NCBI RefSeq assembly: GCF_020085105.1
Contig: NC_058062.1
Span: 5,993,945-6,057,944 of the forward strand
Length of the DNA stretch: 64,000 bases
DNA from: Siniperca chuatsi
Lineage: Eukaryota; Chordata; Actinopteri; Centrarchiformes; Sinipercidae
Direction: 5' to 3'
Shown: positions 54,836-64,000 of the stretch, in pieces
How the letters are laid out: every line of letters begins with the position of its first letter
Position numbering within the stretch: the first letter of the stretch is position 1
The notes under the pieces: model-generated
What the model saw: only the letters and a program-made list of their open reading frames with translations
Told to the model about the DNA's origin: nothing
Database searches by the model: none
Program-made: the position numbers and the translations under genes

Positions 54836-55498
54836 ATGGCGGCACTTCGTAGAAAATTTGGCGAAGACTACCAGGTGGTTAACACAAATCGGGCTACCAC
54901 TTTTTCTGCTCCGGTCAAGAAGAAACGCCAGCGCTTCGTGGACAAGAACGGTCGCTGCAATGTGCAGCACGGGAACCTCGGTGGAGAGACCAGCAGGTAC
55001 CTGTCTGACCTCTTCACCACTTTGGTAGACCTGAAGTGGCGATGGAACCTGCTCATCTTCATCCTAACTTACACGATCGCTTGGCTGGTCATGGCATCCA
55101 TGTGGTGGATCATCGCTTATATCAGAGGAGACCTAGGAGGCCACGACTCGTCCTACACCCCCTGTGTGGCCAATGTTTATAACTTCCCCTCAGCTTTTCT
55201 GTTTTTCATCGAGACTGAGGCCACGATCGGCTACGGCTACCGGTACATTACAGAGAAGTGCCCGGAGGGCATCATCCTCTTCTTGTTCCAGTCGCTGATG
55301 GGCTCCATAGTGGACGCTTTTCTCATCGGCTGCATGTTCATTAAAATGTCCCAGCCTAAGAAACGCGCAGAGACGCTCATGTTCAGTCAGGAAGCGGTGA
55401 TTTCTCAGCGAGACGGCAAACTGTGCCTCATGTTCCGTGTGGGCAACCTGCGGAACAGCCACATGGTGTCCGCTCAGATCAGGTGCAAACTCATAAAG
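54836..55498 (+). CDS. kcnj3: G protein-activated inward rectifier K+ channel 1 (Kir3.1/GIRK1), first coding exon
   Basis: Seen: 221 codons from ATG to a strong donor (ATAAAG followed by GTAAGC), phase 0. The start [15 protein letters not shown] matches the mammalian MSALRRKFG opening. [21 protein letters not shown]1 (about residues 69-95), the pore helix, the filter TIGYGYR with GYG at 132-134 and M2 (about 145-170) follow. Phe124 in the pore helix (FLFFIE) is the Kir3.1-specific residue (human Phe137) that makes homomers inactive, so the channel must pair with Kir3.2-3.4. Asp160 is the rectification residue. Known: GIRKs open on G-beta-gamma binding after Gi-coupled receptor activation and slow heart and neuron firing. 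Odd: the N-terminus lacks the Gly/Gln-rich insert of mammals. Later exons lie beyond the window, so the gene is partial here. Confidence 0.95.
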
Positions 55499-57463
55499 GT
55501 AAGCTCAAGCATCAGATGCTCTCTGAAGGTAACAACTGCTTGAAAACTAAATGAAACTCTGAAGTTATAAGAGCTGAGTTGAAGTTAAGCACATGCTGTA
55601 CATAAATCCCACCTTCTTTCACCAATAAAGAAATGTAATAAAGTTACATGAAAATAAACATGCAGTAGTATAATTAACTTATTATAACTTAGAAGACTCC
55701 CTGCTGCTGCAGTGGGTAGCACTAGCTCTCTAAGCATTGCACACTGCAGAACTATGCAAATAGTGGAAGCTTAAGGAAAGTAAAAAAACAGCCTTTTCTT
55801 TTTTGCACAATGACTGCACTCTTGACTGACAGCCGGTATCTCTGAAGAATCTTTATTCCCTTTACTTTCCTCTCATCTGAGCCCACAGGAAAAGGAACAG
55901 CTGCATATTGCACATCAATGGTTAAAATTAACCTCTTTCTTATTCTAAGTTCAGTTGTAAGCAGGTCCCACTACACAATATAAGCCTTGTTGAACAAAAC
56001 TGGCTTAAGGTGGCATTACCATAATCCTTCAGCTGCAGGATGGCGAGGCTGAATGGCAGCCAGGTGCATCTCAAACCACTGAGATAAGAGAGTAAAAGGC
56101 TGTTGGTCTTTGTGAGGAGTGGGCGACGCCGTGTCCAGCGTTAGTTCCCCTTCAGCTGGTGACACCTGGACAGATAGGTGTGTATCAGTAAGTGGATGTG
56201 ACAGAGAGACGGCTCCCTGAGGAAGTTAGGCTCAGTGACTCAATAGTGAGAGGGAGCTTCACACGCTACCACAGATCACTGGAGTCAGTAAAACAGCACT
56301 CCTGGGAGAGAGAACGCAGACATAAAAAGTATTTATGGCATCCATAAAGAAATGCATTATTTTCTTTCTTTTCTTTAGGGTGTATTTTTTCATTTCTCTT
56401 CCCTGAGATATAAAACGTGTTACAAAGCATCACAATGTTTGGTTATCCACTAATGAAGAAGTCAGAACAGATTTTGGGGGAATATAGCTAATGAACCTCG
56501 CGCTCTGAAAACAAGCAACTATGCAGAAAATTACCACAAACAGTAGCAAGGTCGGGCAGCTCCTCTTTTAATGATTATAATAGAGCTCCTTTCAGCCACA
56601 TCCATGTTCAGCGTGCAAAATGGGCCATAAGGAAGACAAACCGCATTAGTGAGGTGCTTGGAGCTTGTTTATGTCTGGCACAGCGTTGGTCAGCTTAATG
56701 ATGCATGCAAGGCAGGGAGAGGGAGGCAAGGAGGACCGAGCTACTCCACAGTTAGAAGCATGGAGGAAGTGAACAGACCCATAGGCATGAAGTACAATCA
56801 CACATGTCTACACCGATTTCCCTATCATGTTTTGAATTTCAGCACACTGGAACTCATAGGAATAATCTATCTTAAATGTGTTAAAACTGAAAGACAGGAT
56901 TCTTTAAAGCAATGGCACCCAGAATTAGAAGAAAAATAATCAGGATTTGTGTTACTCAAAAAAAAAAAGGTATGTATCGCATCACAAAATAATTGAGGCT
57001 CAGGGAATTTTTATCCTGTATCATCTTTATACTCCCTCTCTCTGTAAAATACAACAAATACAGCATCCACTGTGTGCTCCTTAGTATTTTTTGCTCCAGG
57101 GCTTTGTGGTCCAACCTTATTCTTTCGCTTCAAAGACTCTCTTACCGAGACAGAATTTTTGCAGCAGCTCTGCCAGAGTACATAACACAAAAAAAACAAA
57201 AAAGAAGTGAGTCATTGTGCATGAACAAAGCCATTGTTTACGCTGAAGATACCTTTAGATATTACACATCACATACAATGTTTTAAAACCCTCAAATAAA
57301 AAAAACTTAAGCAGTCATATTTTAGACTGAATACTCTCAGTGCATTTCCTGTAAAGAAATGTTGGTGGTGCTGTTGAACTGCAACCCTCTTCAAGTCATG
57401 CCTGGTTCATGTAAAATACTCAGACATTACTGGCAGAGGAATCATTTTAACTTGTATAGAAAC

Positions 57464-57523
<60 letters not shown>

Positions 57524-58599
57524 CGAGTTTGTGAAAAGGTTTTTGTGATGACTTGTTCATCATGCTGCATCTAAAACAGAGTAAATGAACAGCTCTCTGA
57601 CATGCACTCAAACTCTCCTACAAATCAAAACAAAGCTATTTCTCTGACACCACCTCATGATATGACAGTGTTTTTGAGTTTTCTCTGAAATTTTTGCTGG
57701 TTTTTATAATTACGACTCCGAGCTGACTGCAGTTAAACTGTAACACTGAGAATGATATCTTGTGAACAGTGGCCAAATATCTATGAATATGGTCCTCTAA
57801 TGGGACGTATAGAGGACTTACCTCTGCAGATGTGAGTACAGAAGCTTTGCATGAATAAATAAAGACTGGTTTAGTCAACCATATAAGGTCTTTGCCTGTA
57901 AATGGATGATCTTAACCCCATTCCCTGTCAGCTCAGCATTTAGCAACACAGTATTAATCCTGTTCACACATATGGTGTCAAAGGCTCTCTTGGCTCTCAC
58001 AAACCTGAAGCTTGCGGTATATATTTATTATTATTATTTATTTAGCGTTGAGCATACAATTTACATACTCAGCTCTGATTGGGCAGTTATTTTCTCTTGT
58101 TGACAAGTAGTTAATTTCCCAAGTGAGTTATATTTAAGCATTGTTTTTCTGACTGAACTCGTTGAAGTTATATCATAAAGAATTGGGAAGCCATTCACCG
58201 AGATGATGAGCTTTTCCTCTGTTTTGTTTTAAGTATTTTTCTGTAGTTGAGTTTGAGTGGAAAACACCTACGTGGTTCTGTTTCCTGAGGGAATCAAAAT
58301 GAGCGTGATCGGTTGTTTCAAGGTCTTTGCTCCCTCGCGTCAAAAGATATTTCCATAAACCTTTCTGAACTTCCTCATGTCTTTGAATAGTGGTTCAGTT
58401 CACAATTAATGGCATCTTCTGGCGTCTCCAGTGTTCAAGTCCGTATGTATGGAAATGGGTTAAGGATGATTGTTGTCAGACTCCATCTGTTTTCATAGAC
58501 TAAAGACTAAAACTTTCTGTTCCACAGAGGCTTTGCCCTCTACTGGAGGGCAAGAAGGCCCTTTTCCAAGTTGCAGCTTAAGTTACCACCACACCAAGC
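55499..58599 (+). other. kcnj3 intron 1, first part
   Basis: Begins with the donor GTAAGC. The frame stays open for 15 more codons to a TGA ending at 55543. Otherwise there are no exons and no recognised repeat except a (GT)n run at 57470-57520. Confidence 0.6.
57470..57520. repeat. (GT)n microsatellite in kcnj3 intron 1
   Basis: About 25 pure GT units. Confidence 0.95.
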
Positions 58600-58990
58600 T
58601 TCAGGTGCTTTCACACCTAACCTGTTTGGTTCAGTTAAAACTAATCCCGGTGCGTTTGGCTGGTTAATACGGTTCGTTTGGGCTGGTGTGAAAGCTGTCA
58701 ATCGAACCCTGGTGCGGACCAAACAACTGGACCAAGACTACCTGAAATGTCAGGTTCAATGATCCATGAAGACGAGAGCTTAAATCTACAGAGCCCTGTT
58801 ACAGTAGATGATGATGCCTGTTTAAATTGGAACCACTTGCTGGCGCTGCTTTGTTTGGACAGTGTGTCGGTGTACCAGAGCTCTGCTGAACTGCCGTGGA
58901 TGATAACTGGATGACAGCAGAACGAAGGGAGTGACAGACCAACGGAAGCTGTCATACAGATTCCACCATAAGCAGTTGAAATGCAGCTTT
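58600..58990 (+). repeat. Dispersed repeat with complementary ends (family I)
   Basis: Opens gctttcacacctaacctgtt, contains the opposed ggctggtgtgaaagc and ggtgcggaccaaacaactgg. This is typical of a fish MITE-like repeat built on TTTCACACC ends. The outer limit is uncertain. It lies in kcnj3 intron 1. Confidence 0.5.
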
Positions 58991-61759
58991 GCAGGGTATC
59001 CATGACAGCCTCAGAGGGCATCCTGGTGGAACATCCTAGCTGAAAATATGACTGTGGTATTACTTGGAAGGTGGGAGGAGGGCGAGAGAGTGAAGGAAAC
59101 GATTGAAAGTGATGGAAAGTGGTGAAAGAGCTGGAGACAGACTAACAGTAAGAGAGGGGAGACATAAAAAGAATTAACAACAGATTTTTTCTTAATATTT
59201 TCATTGTATAAAAGGTGCCTTCTATTTCAGAGAAATACAAGGGAGAGAAATTCTCTCAGCTGTATATCTCCTCAGAGGATTGCAGGATTGGCTACATACA
59301 CTAGTCACTAGATCTAGAATTGATTTCCATTTCTTTTCTAATAAGAATAGAGCTGCAATTATACTATCAGGTTGTGGAGGGCCTTGAAGCCCTGCAGTCA
59401 TTGATTAGCGAGCGCCAGAGCCAGAAAACCTTAAGACTCTGCACTGCTCACGCTCCTCTCTCCTTTGTATTCTGTACTTGAATAATTCAGAGTCTGCACA
59501 GACGTATAGGATGTTTTGCTGTAAAAGTGTGTATGCTCAAAAATGCACACACACAATTATTATTTGTAATGTCCGAGCCATAAATTCACAAGCACTAAAA
59601 CACAGCATTATTATTCTTGAATAAACACAACAAGGCTCCTGACAATAATAATGTATGAGCCTTGTTACAGTATTTTCCACACCCAATTAGAAATCAGAGG
59701 CAGCACAGTCACAACAAAACACATTTTTGGCCAAGAACATTGTGACACCATTTCTGCCAACTACCGCCAAGTCACTAAGTGTCACATTGAGGATTAAATC
59801 ACTTTCCAAGGAGGAAAACAAAACCAGAGCATAAGACATACAAAATACATTTCAGGCAGAGGCAACACCTAAAACCAGTTTTATCCTGGTTTGACTGACC
59901 TGATGACTGTACCAACCTGTCTAATTGTGGTGAAGCATAAGCCGTCACCTAATCAGTGAGACTTCACACAGGCCTCCGCACTACATTCACAATCAAGACA
60001 AATCTAGCAGGTTTTCACTTGTGATCATAGTTTGTGACTCATGCTAATCAGTATTTTCGGAGCATTAAAAAAAGCTGCCCAGTATCCATAAAAATTACCT
60101 TCACGTTACAATTCTGCAGCGGACAATTTATGTAACAGTATGCCCTTTAAATAGCAAGGTGGGTTGGAGTGGTGGATGGGCTTGACTGGAGATGACTTTA
60201 ATGGCAGAAGCTTGAGTTTGCATCCAATTACTGACAACAACATAGCTTAACCTTAACCATATAATAATTGCCATGCGTGCATATTGCAGAAATAAATGAG
60301 TGAAATAACAGTGGTACTGAATGTTACAAATCATCGGGGTCATTCAAAATCAATGTGAATTCTGGCGAAACTTTCCTAAACTTTTGATGGGCCAATTGGT
60401 GTCATCCTTGTCAGCTTAGTGAGTTCTAACTTAGTGAGTTGGAAATGTGAACGGTAATTAGTGGAAATTTGGATGGGCTACGATGCAGACGTTTTCCCAG
60501 CAGAAGAGAAGAGATGAAGCAAGACTCAATTATGTGTGTGAACAGCTGTCCCATCAATGCACACATAAACCTGAGAAAAACAGCTAGCAGACATTTCTCA
60601 TGGGTTTGCCTACAACTTTCTTTCACTGTTATTGTGTAAAAGGATAATGAACAACAACAAAAATATCAGTTTAAAGTAAAAGTAACTTAGACACCACACC
60701 AAGCCGGGTAAATCTGAAAACCCATAATTTTCACACCCAAAAAGGAGCTTTTCCAATCTGCAAATGCTGGCCTTAGTGGGAAATGGCCTGCCTGCTCAGC
60801 CCCAGTCAGGAGCTGTGTGACAGTAAAATCAACTACTAGCAACTTCCTTTCACCTTAGAGCCTCTTCGTGATCACTCATTTTAAATGTCAGTATAGCCAA
60901 TCACACAGCACAGGTGTCGTCATTAAGCTTTCAGTTTATTATGTAATAAAATAGTGAATTGTAGTAACACAGGAATTGCTGGTCACCTGGTTGACAGGTA
61001 GCTTTTATGAGCTGCAATCAAATCACTGCTTTATGCTTGTTCAGTTGTCTGACAACAGAGACATGTTAAATATATAACTAAATCGTGAGTTTGGCTCTAT
61101 GGAAACACAGTGTAGGTGATTGTGGAGCAAAAGAGAGAACACAACGGACGTTTAACCAGCTGTGACAGAGTAACCAGGCTGTGTCTTTCCCATTCGTTAC
61201 CAGATGTTGACAGTGATGCACAAATTCTTTTAGACCAAAAGAAGAGGAAGAAGTTTGTAATCGACCTGCTAAAGCTAGTGTGGACATGTGTCATTTTTAT
61301 ACCTAAAGATGTTTTCAGATGTAGCCGGTTTAGTCAGAACATACACACTGTTGTTCCATTACTTTTACTTAACTATTGAACTGTTGTAATTAATACTGTT
61401 AGTTATCTATTTAATCAGATTTTTGTTAAGCAACATTTGAGTCAAAAAATGCAAGTTTTATGTTGTTTTACAGTTTCATTCCCTCATGGTGAATATCAGG
61501 TATTGAACTGTCTCTGTGCTACCTGTGCACATATGATGTACTGTGATGTGCTATTGCTTCGCCTGGCTACAATCACTGCTGCCATGATCACTGGAAAGTC
61601 CGGGTGAAGCCACGTAGTCCTTTTGTGAATTCACCCCTCAGTTGCCAGCTTATTATTATTTTTAGGTGGACCTACATATACTGACAGGTGTTTCTATTAT
61701 TTAGTCTACCCCATTTATATCAATAGTGGTAGGCTAAATCAGAAATACTTCTCTGTATA

Positions 61760-61920
61760 ACAAAACAGTTCAACAAGACCAAAAACTACATCCTCCAAAA
61801 TGATCATGAAGTTGAATCAACAACAAAAACTGAACATTATAACCTTCATGATGGGAGGATTTATTGCAGGCGTGTCGTATTAGACTGCATCAGGTTTAGC
61901 TTGGTGTACTTAATAAACTG
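61760..61920 (+). repeat. Family E repeat
   Basis: Contains aaactacatcctccaaaatg, actgaacattataaccttca and ttagcttggtgtacttaata. It directly precedes family D copy 3. Confidence 0.7.
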
Positions 61921-61929
61921 GCAACTAAG

Positions 61930-62520
61930 AGTAGTCTTTGACCAGTAGTGAAAGAAACACTCTGAACTTTTACTTAAGTAAAGGTAGCAATACCACAGTG
62001 CTAAAATACTGTTACAAGTAAATGTCATGCATTAAAATGTTTACTTAAGTAAAAGTACAAAAGTATTAGCATCAAAATATAGTACCAAAAGTAAAAGTAC
62101 TCATTTTGCAGAATGGCACATTCCAGAATAATGTATATTCTATTATTGAGTTATTACTGATGCATTAATGTGTAAACATCACTTTAATATTGCAGCTGGT
62201 GTGGGGCTAATTCTAATTTATTTATACACATATTTATATATACATATTTATATATATATATCCCTTTATATACTACTAGGTAGCTTGTGAATTTCCCCCT
62301 GGGGATCAATAAAGTCTTAGTGATTTAATAATATCATAACTTATTTGTTGATTATAGTTGGTATTGTTAATCTGAATCTCGAAAGTAACTAGTAACTAAA
62401 GTTATCAAATAAATGTAGTGGAGCAAAAAGTATAATATTTCCCTCTGAAATGTTGTGGAGTTGAAGTAGAAAGTAGCAGAAAATGGAAATACTAGTAGTA
62501 CTAGTAAAGTACAGTACCAG
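61930..62520 (+). repeat. Family D repeat, copy 3
   Basis: Includes acttttacttaagtaaaggt, aaaagtactcattttgcaga, ctttaatattgcagctggtg and gaaatactagtagtactagt. It carries a nested retroelement tail at 62262-62325. Confidence 0.8.
62262..62325 (+). mobile_element. Retroelement 3' tail nested in a family D repeat
   Basis: The string gtgaatttccccctggggat followed by caataaagt is typical of a fish non-LTR 3' end. It interrupts the AGTAAAAGTA-type repeat around it. Confidence 0.45.
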
Positions 62521-64000
62521 GAAAAAACCAGGAGAAACCTGAGCAGGCCATCCCACGTGGGATTGTCCAATTCATTTGACTCTTGGTTTGATTTGACCAA
62601 TTCATCTTACTTTCTAAATGTACTGAGTTGGCAGACGGTATCTGGCAGTGTGAAAGCCTGTGTGATTCGGCTGGCATGTCAGCTGACCTGTTTGCCTATA
62701 AGCTCCTCCACCCCTGTCTCAGGCACCTGATTGATGAAGACCCGGCAGAGTGGAGTCGAGTAAGAAGATCATGCCACTTTAAGTCTAATCAATTTTGTTT
62801 ATCACCTGTCTTCATCCATGAGCATCATTCGCACTGAAACGCTCTTTTTGTGAACATGAAACAAAACCATGTTGCCTTTCTAATGATAATGAGCAGCTGA
62901 CAGGTTGACTGGGTTGGTGAGTAGCCCGAAGTGATGGGTAGAATATTAAATAAAAATGTGTCTAGTGTTTTCGCTGAACAATCACCCCAAAAGCATAGTA
63001 GAAAATGAGTTAAAAAGTGCCTTTCTAGATACGTCAGAGCTCGGGGAAAAAAATCTGTTTATTTGTTAGAGTGTCAGATTTAACAGTAGACAAGCTCAGC
63101 TATCTCACAATCTTTGTGCAGGAAGATGCATAGGAGAGTGCCAACAGGGCCTGTGTAAGGAGCTTTGCCTGTCAATGTTTGCATATAGTCATCCATCTTT
63201 TTAATCTTAAGCAACAAAGACAGAACGTGAAAAGAAGAATTTCCCTTAGCTAGCATGTGATAACCCACATGGAGGAACGATGCCAAACAGTATTCAGCTG
63301 CCTGTAAGCTACTGACAAGTCAACAATGCCTCCCTGACATGAGAGTTGTTCTCCAACATAAATCCAGAAGAGCATCTCATTGATATTCACAGGAGACAGA
63401 AATAGAATGCAATGTTTTCTGGCAATGCAAAGCCTGTTTACTCACACTTCATTCACAGTTTGCGTCTCTGAGGGATAAAATACAGGGCAATGACACTGGG
63501 AGGTCAGGATGAAGTTGGCTGGTAGCTGCAGAACATAGGTGTTCTGGATGGGTGGATGAGAGAGAAGGCAGGACCAGAGATGTAGTAAACCCACTGAAAC
63601 CTAAAAATTTGCTCACCTTCTGAAACCTGACATAAATCCCTATCATTTTATCCTTCATTCTGCAAAACTATTCAGTAAAATAGCCTGCAAAAATAAAAAT
63701 CTGTAAATATGGTGCCAAAGGTGTGCTACCAAAATCATTTTATGAAATTGGAGCATAACTATTCTGACATTAGTTTAAATCAGTTCTCAAAGTTGTTTTA
63801 ATCTTATTATAGTCAATATTCTGCTCACGTTTGTGTTTTCTCTGCTATTGTTTTGTACGTTAATAATAACAAAATGTCCCATTTACAACTATCACATCCA
63901 CTGTGTAGTAACGTTATTTCCCCACTATGTAGAAGCCGGTCCTGTACGCTATCATCAGAGTTTAGGCTAACATTAGCAGCTCTATCCTGCTCTTTATTGG

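Larger units (their letters stand above)
58991..64000 (+). other. kcnj3 intron 1, continued to window end
   Basis: No segment resembling the second kcnj3 exon (the cytoplasmic beta-sandwich) is found. Families E and D lie at 61760-62520. The last 1.4 kb holds nothing recognised. Confidence 0.55.

Noticed and set aside
54836..55498. Other Kir3 genes (kcnj5, kcnj6, kcnj9)
   Set aside because: The LRRKFG start and Phe rather than Ser in the pore helix (FLFFIE) are specific to Kir3.1.
58540..59021. Overlapping open frames on both strands near 58.5-59.0 kb
   Set aside because: They overlap a TTTCACACC-type dispersed repeat and resemble no protein. The region is kcnj3 intron 1.

Overview
The window is vertebrate nuclear DNA, almost certainly from a teleost fish and probably a percomorph. 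Genes are split by GT-AG introns, microsatellites are frequent, and several dispersed repeat families I know from spiny-rayed fish genomes recur here. Three protein-coding loci can be supported; everything else is intron, intergenic sequence and repeats. No tRNA, rRNA, CRISPR array or bacterial-type operon was seen.

Region 1 (about 7.7-28.5 kb, minus strand) is a 14-exon transmembrane mucin gene with MUC13-type architecture: signal peptide, Ser/Thr-rich mucin domain with a 36-bp coding VNTR, EGF, SEA domain with a GSV self-cleavage motif, two more EGF-like modules, a transmembrane helix and a cytoplasmic tail of about 120 residues. All splice phases agree except for an apparent 1-nt deletion in exon 2, in a run of four G at 15379-15382. 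As written, the sequence would encode only a secreted mucin stub. Adding one base restores a frame of about 987 codons across all 14 exons.

Region 2 (about 35.7-47.3 kb, minus strand) is znf281, a Krueppel-type zinc-finger transcription factor of about 804 residues. It has one noncoding first exon in a CpG-rich promoter and six coding exons that split the four zinc fingers. Its 3' UTR appears to be about 2.3 kb.

Region 3 (54.8-55.5 kb, plus strand) is the first coding exon of kcnj3 (GIRK1/Kir3.1): N-terminus, both membrane helices, the GYG pore and the start of the cytoplasmic domain. The rest of the gene must lie to the right, because the window ends inside intron 1.

The intervals between and inside genes hold at least eight recurrent interspersed families, some nested, short retroelement 3' tails, and a reverse-transcriptase fossil near 31.0 kb. 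The most informative repeats are two copies of a short retroelement-like family, each bounded by a perfect 13-bp target-site duplication. The three genes do not form a pathway: epithelial surface mucin, pluripotency/EMT transcription factor and neuronal/cardiac potassium channel are simply neighbours.
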